A stretch of 8,092 nt of DNA from positions 1 to 8,092 of the forward strand of contig CAYXNL010000080.1 of the NCBI GenBank assembly GCA_964466455.1, given 5' to 3'. The DNA is from S010-25 sp964466455 (lineage in GTDB: Bacteria > Pseudomonadota > Gammaproteobacteria > SZUA-229). The stretch's first letter is position 1; each line of letters starts with the position of its first letter. Under the pieces are notes generated by a model. The model did no database searches. It had not been told where the DNA came from and saw only the letters and a program-made list of their open reading frames with translations. Below, piece after piece: positions 1 to 5,603 of the stretch. The position numbers and the translations under genes were made by a program.

Positions 1-100
1 CGCCACCTGGGCAGATGACTATCTTCTTACACCCTATTCTTTCTACTGCGCCTGGATCAGATCGTTTTGCAACCGATTGTCTACCACAACGCCACCTGGG
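1..100. repeat. 11-bp direct repeat in a gene-free left edge
   Basis: CGCCACCTGGG occurs at 1-11 and again at 90-100. The second copy sits beside a short inverted repeat (CCACC 92-96, GGTGG 107-111). The first copy starts at base 1, so a longer unit could extend off the window, while the right flanks of the two copies already differ. I found no convincing gene in 1-148. A minus-strand frame is open from the tRNA-Cys end to a TAG at 43-45, but it has no start codon or recognisable motif. The tRNA-Leu gene that follows tRNA-Cys in E. coli is not here. Confidence 0.4.
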
Positions 101-148
101 TTAAGCGGTGGTTTATACCTGTTTAATGTGGGATCAAACAGAAAAAAA

Positions 149-222
149 TGGAGGCGGGACCCGGAGTCGAACCGAGGTAGATTGATTTGCAATCAACTGC
201 ATGGCCACTTTGCTATCCCGCC
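149..222 (-). tRNA. tRNA-Cys (anticodon GCA)
   Basis: The minus strand folds as a 74-nt tRNA. The 7-bp acceptor stem is GGCGGGA with TCCCGCC. The anticodon loop TTGCAAA carries GCA (plus-strand 188-190). The T arm is CTCGG-TTCGACT-CCGGG. The gene ends with discriminator U at 152 and an encoded CCA at 149-151. Seven T residues follow the CCA directly, so transcription may end just past the gene, though no separate terminator hairpin is visible. Position next to tRNA-Gly and downstream of pgsA matches cysT in E. coli. Confidence 0.96.
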
Positions 223-262
223 ATAACTATCTGCTCTTCGCAGGTTTTTTATTACACCTGAA

Positions 263-290
263 ATTTTACTGCATTATCCATATTCAGCAA
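263..290 (-). promoter_or_regulatory. possible promoter for tRNA-Cys
   Basis: On the minus strand TTGCTG (285-290) is followed after 16 bp by TAAAAT (263-268), an acceptable sigma-70-like pair about 40 bp ahead of tRNA-Cys. A separate promoter would make sense because a terminator-like hairpin lies between the two tRNA genes. The region also contains a small inverted repeat (CAGGT/ACCTG, 241-260) near the expected start. The call rests on hexamers alone and is weak. Confidence 0.3.
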
Positions 291-314
291 GCGACATAAA
301 CAACCCCTGAAAAC

Positions 315-354
315 AAAAAACCCTGCACCACCCGAGCGTTGGGCTTACAGGGTT
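315..354 (-). terminator. intrinsic terminator after tRNA-Gly
   Basis: Read on the minus strand, AACCCTG (348-354) pairs with CAGGGTT (319-325), and four further T residues follow (315-318), then G and three more T. The 22-nt loop can form an inner GCCC/GGGT stem. The hairpin lies about 37 nt past the 3' end of tRNA-Gly and is oriented to stop the tRNA-Gly transcript before tRNA-Cys. Some read-through to tRNA-Cys remains possible because the stem is only 7 bp. Confidence 0.65.
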
Positions 355-390
355 AGTCAGTCTGCTTTGCAGCTATTTTAATACGCTTAG

Positions 391-463
391 AGCGGGTGAT
401 CGGTCTCGAACCGACTACCTGAACCTTGGCAAGGTTCCGCTCTACCAAATGAGCTACACCCGC
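391..463 (-). tRNA. tRNA-Gly (anticodon GCC), CCA not encoded
   Basis: The minus strand gives a standard tRNA of 73 nt to the discriminator. The acceptor stem is GCGGGTG/CACCCGC. The D stem is GCTC/GAGC. The anticodon stem is GAACC/GGTTC around the loop TTGCCAA, with GCC complementary to plus-strand 428-430. The T arm is GTCGG-TTCGAGA-CCGAT. The discriminator is U (391), but the next three bases read CTA, not CCA. The mature 3' end must therefore be finished by a CCA-adding enzyme, unlike tRNA-Cys next door. Synteny corresponds to glyW of E. coli. Confidence 0.95.
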
Positions 464-548
464 TCTAAGCATACTAAAGATCAATTTCACAGGGCAATTT
501 TAACTGACTTTGCGAAAATATCCAGCTTTGCCTGTCGCTAACGGCTGT

Positions 549-593
549 TATTTCTAATGAAATAGCTGTTCGTGCTTCAAGCAGGCAGCTATT
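549..593. repeat. two overlapping inverted repeats at the tRNA promoter and leader
   Basis: TATTTC (549-554) and GAAATA (559-564) form a 6-bp stem with a 4-base loop. Overlapping it, AATAGCTG (561-568) and CAGCTATT (586-593) form an 8-bp inverted repeat that encloses a smaller TGCT/AGCA hairpin (573-583). The two stems share bases 561-564, so they cannot both form fully. The outer arm 586-593 overlaps the -10 element of the minus-strand tRNA promoter and its likely start site. The larger repeat is therefore better read as a DNA operator candidate, and the smaller one as leader RNA structure. Confidence 0.5.
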
Positions 594-635
594 CTATTCA
601 TGCGGGCCACCGTGTCAAGATAAATATTTCAAAAA
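591..635 (-). promoter_or_regulatory. strong sigma-70 promoter with UP-like tract for tRNA-Gly
   Basis: On the minus strand a perfect -35 TTGACA (613-618) is followed after 16 bp by TAGAAT (591-596). The A/T-rich stretch immediately upstream (619-635) resembles an UP element. Transcription would start near 584 and run about 120 nt before reaching tRNA-Gly. This is the pattern expected of a stable-RNA promoter. It lies between pgsA and the tRNA genes, so they can be expressed independently of pgsA. A second, weaker -10-like TAAAAT (497-502) with a G/C-rich following stretch lies nearer the tRNA. Confidence 0.7.
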
Positions 636-704
636 CATGAACATTCTATTGATATGGTACTCATTGGCATGGTCATTATCTGTGGCATTGACCAGGTTGC
701 ATTT

Positions 705-1262
705 TTAGCTCGCATCCCTGATGGTTCCCCAGGCTGAGTACAGATAGATTGCCAGTGAAAGCAGGGTGAGAAATGCCGCCCATACCAGAAAACCAACGCC
801 AATAAGAAAAGTTGGCATGCCGAATACATCGTTTTGATAAATCAAAATCCACAGAGCAAACATCTGCCCCACTGTTTTTGCCTTACCGAAGAACGACACC
901 GCAACTTCGTTACTTTTGCCGCGTAGCGCCATCCATTCACGCAGGGAGGAGATGGTGATTTCGCGTGCAATAATAATCAGCACAGAAACAACCAGCCAGT
1001 TATTATCGGCATGTTTGCTAAGGATTAGAATCAGCGCGGTAATAACCATTAACTTATCGGCCAGCGGGTCGATAAAAGCCCCCAGTGCTGATTGCTGGTT
1101 TAATTTTCGCGCCAGGTACCCATCAAACCAGTCTGTTATCGCAGCAACCCAGAAAATGAGCGCCGCAACCGTGGTCGCCCAGCTAAAGGGCAGATAATAA
1201 ATTACGCCGAATACCGGGATCATTAACAGGCGAAACAGGGTTAAAATATTGGGTATATTCAT
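705..1262 (-). CDS. pgsA: CDP-diacylglycerol--glycerol-3-phosphate 3-phosphatidyltransferase
   Basis: PgsA is an inner-membrane enzyme that joins CDP-diacylglycerol and glycerol 3-phosphate to give phosphatidylglycerol phosphate, the committed step to phosphatidylglycerol and cardiolipin. The 185-residue product has the usual length. It carries the complete CDP-alcohol phosphotransferase signature D-G-x2-A-R-x8-G-x3-D-x3-D: D47, G48, A51, R52, G61, D65 and D69, with a further Asp at 44. The family N terminus MNIPNILTLFRL is present. Hydrophobic segments lie near residues 15-43, 70-85, 87-100 and 125-180. It follows uvrC by 97 bp on the same strand, as in E. coli, so cotranscription is likely. 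No strong ribosome binding site precedes the ATG, but the conserved start motif supports it. A TAAAAT hexamer about 30 bp upstream could be a weak internal promoter. Confidence 0.96.
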   Translation of the reverse strand: MNIPNILTLFRLLMIPVFGVIYYLPFSWATTVAALIFWVAAITDWFDGYLARKLNQQSALGAFIDPLADKLMVITALILILSKHADNNWLVVSVLIIIAREITISSLREWMALRGKSNEVAVSFFGKAKTVGQMFALWILIYQNDVFGMPTFLIGVGFLVWAAFLTLLSLAIYLYSAWGTIRDAS

Positions 1263-1359
1263 CGTTCAGAATGTTGAGGAAACGCTGCATTTTAACAGAG
1301 CTGCATGGCTGCGACTACAGCGATAGCCGGTATTACTGTTCGCCTTTTTATTTGTACGA

Positions 1360-3222
1360 TTAATAATTGTCGACATGGAAACGGTCATAGACCATCTGCG
1401 CCAGTTTTCTATTGATACCATGAATCTGTAACAGGTCTTCTACACCGGCTGAGGTAATACCCTGAATACCACCAAAATGTTTTAACAGTGACTGTCTGCG
1501 TTTGGGGCCGAGTCCGGTAATATCTTCCAGTGGGGATACCCGGCGTTTTTTTGCACGCTGCGCCCGATGTCCACTAATGGCAAAGCGGTGTGCTTCATCG
1601 CGTACCTGCAAAACCAGATTCAGCGCAGCCGATTCTATGGTGAGATATAAATCAGCTCGGCCATCACTGAATACCAGTTTTTCCAGGCCGGCTTTTCTGC
1701 CTTCTCCTTTTGCGACACCGATTAATAATACTGATTCAATTTCCAGTTGCTCAAAAACTTCAATGGCCTGCCTGAGTTGTCCTTTACCGCCATCAATAAA
1801 TAATAGATCCGGCAGTTTGTGTTCTGCTTTTTGACCCGCTCGGTAGCGCCGCTGCAAGGCCTGTCTCATTGCAGCATAGTCATCACCGCCGGTAATATTC
1901 TTGATATTGTAACGCCGGTAATCGGTTTTAAATGCGCCTTCCGGGGTAAAAACGACACAGGATGCCACGGTCGATTCCCCCTGGGTATGGCTGATGTCAA
2001 AACACTCCAGTCGTAACGGCAGGTTGTCCAGTTGTAATACTTCCTGTAGTGCTTCAAATCGCTTTAATAACCCACTGCGTGAAATTAGCCTTGTTTTCAG
2101 CGCAGTGTCGGCATTGCTGACTGCCATTTCCAGCCAGCGGGCACGTTGTCCGCGCACATGGCTGCTGAGTTTAACTTTGTGGCCCGAATGTTCGCCAAGC
2201 ACCTGTTCAATTAGCGTAGATTCGGGTAAATCTGCTGATAAGATGATTTCTGCGGGTACTTCGCGCTTCAAATACAGTTGGGGAATAAAGGCAGATAAAA
2301 TTTGTGTGCCGTCCATTGCGTCCGGCAGGCTCGGATAAAAACAGCGGTTACCCAGATTCTGTCCATGACGAATATAGAAGATGGTTACGCAGGCCTGCCC
2401 GGCTTCACTGCTACAGGCAATAATATCAATATCACCTTTATCCGTACTGATATTCTGACGTTCGCTTGTTTTGCGCATATTGATAATCTGATCACGATAT
2501 ACCGCTGCTTTTTCGAAATTCTGTTTCGCCGCCGCTTTCTCCATATCTGCGACCAGTTCGTTAATAATCTGCTCACTTTTTCCCCGCAAAAACAGGATTG
2601 CATGGCTGATGTCTTTTTTATATGCCAGCTCACTGATATACGACACGCAGGGTGCCGTACAGCGTTTGATCTGATACTGCAGGCAGGGGCGTGAACGATT
2701 CATAAAAGTACTATCCTCACATTGACGGATCTGAAACATTTTCTGTAAAAGATGAATACTTTCACGTACTGCGCCCGCATTCGGATAGGGGCCGAGATAT
2801 AAACCACGTTTTTTCTGCGCGCCTCGATGCAGGCTTATTCCAGGGTATTTATCTTTATTAGAAACAAACACATAAGGGTAACTTTTATCATCACGCATTA
2901 GTATGTTGTAACGCGGGCGCCGAGCCTTGATAAGATTGCTTTCCAATAACAGGGCTTCCCCTTCCGTATGAGTAACGGTGATATCAATGTGATCAATATG
3001 CGAGACCATCACCCGTGTTTTTGGCGACAGACCCGTGCGACGAAAATAACTGTTGAGGCGTTTTTTCAGATTTCTGGCTTTGCCAATATAGATGGTTGTG
3101 TCATTTGCATCCACCATATGATAAACGCCGGGTTTGGTGGTGACGCTCTTTAAGAACGCCTGGTAATCGAATGCTGTTTCGGTTTTACTATCAGATACGG
3201 AATGTTTGTCGGTGGTAACCAT
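1360..3222 (-). CDS. uvrC: UvrABC excinuclease subunit C
   Basis: UvrC makes both incisions around DNA damage in nucleotide excision repair after UvrA and UvrB load at the lesion. All domains are seen in the 620 residues. The GIY-YIG nuclease for the 3' cut occupies about 30-108 (G32-V-Y34, Y45-I-G47, R50, E94). A cysteine set C168-x11-C180-x7-C188-x3-C192 has the spacing of the E. coli UvrC iron-sulfur cluster. The UVR segment that meets UvrB lies about 218-250. The RNase H-like domain for the 5' cut lies about 400-550, with likely catalytic D409, D448, D477 and H545. Helix-hairpin-helix motifs lie about 566-615. The ATG has no visible Shine-Dalgarno sequence and lies just after a -10-like hexamer, so the message may be leaderless. 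UvrY, which precedes uvrC in E. coli, is absent; divergent queF takes that place. Confidence 0.98.
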   Translation of the reverse strand: MVTTDKHSVSDSKTETAFDYQAFLKSVTTKPGVYHMVDANDTTIYIGKARNLKKRLNSYFRRTGLSPKTRVMVSHIDHIDITVTHTEGEALLLESNLIKARRPRYNILMRDDKSYPYVFVSNKDKYPGISLHRGAQKKRGLYLGPYPNAGAVRESIHLLQKMFQIRQCEDSTFMNRSRPCLQYQIKRCTAPCVSYISELAYKKDISHAILFLRGKSEQIINELVADMEKAAAKQNFEKAAVYRDQIINMRKTSERQNISTDKGDIDIIACSSEAGQACVTIFYIRHGQNLGNRCFYPSLPDAMDGTQILSAFIPQLYLKREVPAEIILSADLPESTLIEQVLGEHSGHKVKLSSHVRGQRARWLEMAVSNADTALKTRLISRSGLLKRFEALQEVLQLDNLPLRLECFDISHTQGESTVASCVVFTPEGAFKTDYRRYNIKNITGGDDYAAMRQALQRRYRAGQKAEHKLPDLLFIDGGKGQLRQAIEVFEQLEIESVLLIGVAKGEGRKAGLEKLVFSDGRADLYLTIESAALNLVLQVRDEAHRFAISGHRAQRAKKRRVSPLEDITGLGPKRRQSLLKHFGGIQGITSAGVEDLLQIHGINRKLAQMVYDRFHVDNY

Positions 3223-3229
3223 GTGGCGT

Positions 3230-3250
3230 ATTGTAGCGAGATTTAATCTC
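3230..3250 (-). promoter_or_regulatory. possible uvrC promoter with palindrome in the spacer
   Basis: On the minus strand TACAAT (3230-3235) ends 7 bases before the uvrC ATG, placing the expected start within a base or two of the initiation codon. Just upstream is a perfect 13-bp palindrome, GAGATT-T-AATCTC (3238-3250), lying where the -35/-10 spacer would be. No convincing -35 hexamer is visible. The arrangement suggests a repressor or activator site, but the regulator is unknown. The sequence does not resemble a LexA box. Confidence 0.35.
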
Positions 3251-3313
3251 CAGTAGTTTGATTCCTCACCGCTTGCTGCAAAAAATAATGTGTAAGATCA
3301 TAAATAGAAAAAA

Positions 3314-3372
3314 CAGGTTGCGAAAGATGCGAATGATAAAAATGAAAACGAACAAATTGAAGAGACAACCTG
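3314..3372. repeat. widely spaced inverted repeat before queF
   Basis: CAGGTTG (3314-3320) and CAACCTG (3366-3372) are perfect 7-bp inverted copies whose centres are 52 bp apart, close to five DNA turns. The downstream arm falls where the queF -35 element should be, and the purine-rich stretch between them is unusual. Both arms are upstream of the likely queF start, so this would act as DNA (paired operator half-sites), not as an RNA leader. A chance match is possible. Confidence 0.35.
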
Positions 3373-3388
3373 CCCTCTCGGTTATAAT
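3362..3388 (+). promoter_or_regulatory. queF promoter
   Basis: A consensus -10 TATAAT lies at 3383-3388, giving an expected start near 3395 and a leader of about 30 nt. The -35 is unclear: TTGAAG (3357-3362) is 20 bp away and GAGACA (3362-3367) only 15 bp away. A poor -35 overlapping an inverted-repeat arm is compatible with an activator-dependent promoter. The short leader leaves no room for a preQ1 riboswitch. Confidence 0.55.
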
Positions 3389-3425
3389 AGCCACTCGATT
3401 AACCTGTCTGTATTGAGTTTATTAT

Positions 3426-3815
3426 ATGCCTTCACAAGCTTCAAAAACGCTAGAAATATTTGATAATCCGCAACTTGCACGTGATTACACCATTCGTATT
3501 AAAATGCCGGAGTTTACCTGCCTGTGCCCAAAAACCGGGCAGCCCGATTTTGCTACGCTGCATCTGGAATATGTACCGGAAAAAAGTTGTATTGAGCTGA
3601 AAGCGCTGAAAATGTATATCTGGTCATTTCGCGATGAAGGCGCTTTTCATGAGGCGGTTACCAATCAGATCCTGTCTGATCTTGTGGCCGCCTGTGAACC
3701 ACGTTTTATGCGACTAACGGCTGAATTTAAGGTGCGTGGCGGTATCTATACTACGGTGGTGGCAGAACACAAAAACCCCAACTGGCAAGCCCCACAGAAC
3801 GTTACCCTGCCATAG
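3426..3815 (+). CDS. queF: NADPH-dependent 7-cyano-7-deazaguanine reductase (preQ0 reductase)
   Basis: QueF reduces the nitrile of preQ0 to the amine of preQ1, the last step before the base is inserted into tRNA in queuosine synthesis. At 129 residues it is the short, single-domain type, not the long E. coli type. The catalytic pair is visible in LCPKTGQPDF: C34, which forms the thioimide with substrate, and D41, at the expected spacing of seven. The QueF signature follows at E57-L-K-A-L-K-M-Y64, and the substrate-binding H75-E76 is present. A weak TTGAG precedes the ATG by about 8 bases. The gene is divergent from uvrC and followed by a small membrane-protein gene. No other queuosine gene is in view. 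Confidence 0.96.
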   Translation: MPSQASKTLEIFDNPQLARDYTIRIKMPEFTCLCPKTGQPDFATLHLEYVPEKSCIELKALKMYIWSFRDEGAFHEAVTNQILSDLVAACEPRFMRLTAEFKVRGGIYTTVVAEHKNPNWQAPQNVTLP

Positions 3816-3824
3816 TTTTTATCT

Positions 3825-3852
3825 CTGCCAGCAGGATATATTCAGCTATACT
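3825..3852 (+). promoter_or_regulatory. possible promoter of the 68-residue membrane protein
   Basis: CTGCCA (3825-3830, four of six matches to the -35 consensus) and TATACT (3847-3852, five of six to the -10 consensus) are separated by 16 bp, in the 73-bp gap after queF. The start would be near 3859. No terminator is seen after queF, so read-through is also likely. Confidence 0.4.
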
Positions 3853-3888
3853 TAACGTATTCAATAATGGTAATGGGTCTATTTTGCT

Positions 3889-4095
3889 ATGGGAAATACA
3901 TCTGTTCTACTGTGGGGGACGCTGTTCAGTTCAATCGGGGTAGGATTCTTTATTTATGGAAAAAAACAACGGGCTATTATCCCCCTGATAGTTGGCGTTC
4001 TTTTGTCTATCTATCCCTTTTTTATTACTAATCTGGCTATATTGATTATTGTCGGTATTGCACTTACCGCTCTGCCCTATTTCGTTAGAATCTGA
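3889..4095 (+). CDS. small membrane protein of unknown function
   Basis: This 68-residue product is almost entirely hydrophobic. Segments lie near 6-23, 30-46 and 48-65, with a positive GKKQR turn at 24-28 that should stay on the cytoplasmic side. It contains evenly placed Gly and Pro, a YPFF motif at 42-45 and a PYFVRI end. The overall look recalls short conserved proteobacterial proteins sometimes given a loose 'amino acid transport' name, but I see nothing that supports a transport role. The length is too small for a transporter on its own. The ribosome binding site is weak (a GGG about 13 bases upstream). It follows queF by 73 bp and may be expressed from its own promoter. An A/T-rich hairpin follows it. 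Confidence 0.75.
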   Translation: MGNTSVLLWGTLFSSIGVGFFIYGKKQRAIIPLIVGVLLSIYPFFITNLAILIIVGIALTALPYFVRI

Positions 4096-4105
4096 TAATA
4101 GCATG

Positions 4106-4150
4106 TATTAATCAGTAATATCTTATAGCATATGGCATATTAATCAGTAA
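4106..4150. repeat. 13-bp direct repeat ahead of the FGGY kinase
   Basis: TATTAATCAGTAA occurs at 4106-4118 and 4138-4150, exactly 32 bp apart, near three helical turns. Two copies on the same face of DNA are typical of direct-repeat operators that bind a dimer or two monomers. They lie in the 113-bp gap between the small membrane protein and the sugar kinase. A duplication without function is the main alternative in such A/T-rich DNA. Confidence 0.5.
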
Positions 4151-4166
4151 GATGCTATTTATATTT
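4125..4166 (+). terminator. A/T-rich terminator-like hairpin
   Basis: ATAGCAT (4125-4131) is the inverted copy of ATGCTAT (4152-4158), and the second arm runs into TTATATTT. This could end the transcript of the small membrane-protein gene, but the stem is A/T-rich, the loop is 20 nt and the T run is interrupted. It overlaps the second copy of the direct repeat, so it might instead be part of an operator. Confidence 0.3.
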
Positions 4167-4208
4167 AATGTATATTATTAGTTATAAACACATCCTGCAT
4201 AGCTCTTG

Positions 4209-5501
4209 ATGGCAACAAAAAACAGTTTTATTGGTATTGATATTGGTACGTCAGGAATACGTGCCAGTGTTATTGATGAGTGCGCGACAGAAATTATCTG
4301 CCAGCATCTGCCATTGCCATCATCGCCCAGTAAAAATGGTCACTGTGAAGTGGATGCACATCTGTGGCAAAAACAATGTTGGCGATTATTAAAAACGCTG
4401 GTCGGGCAGATAACAGCGCACTATCATATTTGCGCCATTGCTATAGATGGTACCTCCAGCACGGTGATTGCCTGTAACGCAGAAGGCAAACCGCTGGGAC
4501 GGGCCTTAATGTATAACGACCAGCAAAGTATAGAAGCGGCTAACTTGATCGCCCGTATTGCTCCTGCTGAGTGTGCTGCCCACGGTGCCAGCTCTTCACT
4601 GGCTAAGGCAATCACCCTGCAACAACGTTATCCTGATACAGCTTTTTTTCTTCATCAGGCAGACTGGTTACTGGCTGAACTGAGTGGCCGCTACCCTGTC
4701 AGTGATGAAAATAACTGTCTTAAAATGGGTTATGATGTTGTCCGGCGTTGCTGGCCGGAATGGATTACTCACTGTGGTATTGGCGTCACTCAATTACCTG
4801 AGGTCTTTCCACCAGGAACCTCGGTTGCCCGTATTCGTGCAGAACATGCGGCATTCCTGTCATTGCCTGCCGATTGCCAGATTGTTACCGGCAGTACAGA
4901 TAGTATCGCCGCTTTTATTGCCACGGGCGCTGATAATATTGGTGAAGCAGTGACCTCACTGGGTAGTACACTGGTAATAAAACTTATTTCCGATGCGCCG
5001 ATATTTGCCCCCGACTATGGCGTTTACAGCCACCGGCTTGGTAAACACTGGCTGGTTGGTGGTGCTTCAAATAGTGGTGGGAATGTGTTGCGCCATTTTT
5101 TTACTCAGCAGCAACTTGATACGTTGACAGATGAGCTGAAACCCCGACAACCAACCGGATTACAGTATTATCCTCTAATCGAGCGCGGCGAACGCTTTCC
5201 TGTTAATGATGCTAACAAGCTGCCGGTTTTAAGCCCCAGACCCGATGATAACCGGGTATTTTTTCAGGCAATACTTGAAGGAATCAGCTGTATCGAATAT
5301 CAGGGGTATAAAAAGCTGGAACAACTGGGTGCAGTGAAAGTAAACCGAATTTTTACCTGTGGCGGTGGAGATAATAATCCTGCATGGCGTAAAATACGCG
5401 AATTAACACTGGGGGTTCCCGTTGTTTCTGCCAGACAGACACAAGCCAGCTATGGCAGTGCACTGCTGGCAAAACAGGGCTGGCAGCAGGATGTGCAATA
5501 A
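4209..5501 (+). CDS. FGGY-family carbohydrate kinase, probably D-ribulose kinase-like
   Basis: FGGY kinases transfer phosphate from ATP to a sugar or polyol in the cytoplasm. The N-terminal phosphate-binding motif is IGIDIGTSGIR (8-18, D11 and T14). AIDGTSST lies at 78-85. The catalytic-base region is VTGSTDS with D231. The second actin-like half has SLGST (250-254), VGGASNSGGN (283-292) and TCGGGDNN (383-390). At 430 residues it is shorter than xylulokinase, ribulokinase or glycerol kinase (about 480-560) and resembles the compact plant and cyanobacterial D-ribulose kinase group. That substrate is inferred from size and motif style only. I chose the ATG at 4209; a TTG just before it is in frame but less likely. 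No clear ribosome binding site is seen. No sugar transporter or isomerase is adjacent, which argues for a metabolite-recycling role. Confidence 0.88.
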   Translation: MATKNSFIGIDIGTSGIRASVIDECATEIICQHLPLPSSPSKNGHCEVDAHLWQKQCWRLLKTLVGQITAHYHICAIAIDGTSSTVIACNAEGKPLGRALMYNDQQSIEAANLIARIAPAECAAHGASSSLAKAITLQQRYPDTAFFLHQADWLLAELSGRYPVSDENNCLKMGYDVVRRCWPEWITHCGIGVTQLPEVFPPGTSVARIRAEHAAFLSLPADCQIVTGSTDSIAAFIATGADNIGEAVTSLGSTLVIKLISDAPIFAPDYGVYSHRLGKHWLVGGASNSGGNVLRHFFTQQQLDTLTDELKPRQPTGLQYYPLIERGERFPVNDANKLPVLSPRPDDNRVFFQAILEGISCIEYQGYKKLEQLGAVKVNRIFTCGGGDNNPAWRKIRELTLGVPVVSARQTQASYGSALLAKQGWQQDVQ

Positions 5502-5514
5502 CTAAACCTCCCCT

Positions 5515-5568
5515 GAAGAAAGTCTGTATGAAGGTCTGGATAACGGGTAGAGGCAGACTTCTTCTGCC
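5515..5568 (+). other. alternative stem-loops before cysZ
   Basis: GAAGAAAGTCTG (5515-5526) can pair with CAGACTTCTTC (5554-5564), leaving one bulged A. The same downstream arm can instead form a compact hairpin, GGCAGA (5552-5557) with TCTGCC (5563-5568). The two folds exclude each other, as in attenuator-type leaders. No T run follows either stem, so termination is not evident. The structure lies 36 bp before the cysZ start, in the gap after the kinase. Confidence 0.4.
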
Positions 5569-5603
5569 ATATCAATAATAAAATTTAACGAGAATGAGTA
5601 ACC

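Noticed and set aside
90..120. Integron-type recombination site suggested by GTTAAGC and the short inverted repeat
   Set aside because: The partner core site is absent in the right orientation and there is no cassette structure or integrase in view.
637..708. 23-codon plus-strand hydrophobic peptide frame between the tRNA promoter and pgsA
   Set aside because: No ribosome binding site or promoter on that strand. It overlaps the pgsA stop on the other strand and is likely chance.
629..829. Minus-strand frame of 66 codons overlapping the pgsA 3' end
   Set aside because: Most of it is out-of-frame pgsA coding sequence, and pgsA carries the full family signature in its own frame.
3327..3416. 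29-codon plus-strand frame just before queF (possible leader peptide)
   Set aside because: It spans the queF TATAAT, so it would not be on the queF transcript. The ribosome binding site is weak and there is no sign of conservation.
4096..4208. Possible CRISPR or MITE from repeated TATTAATCAGTAA
   Set aside because: Only two 13-bp copies, no third unit, no terminal inverted repeats and no target duplication.
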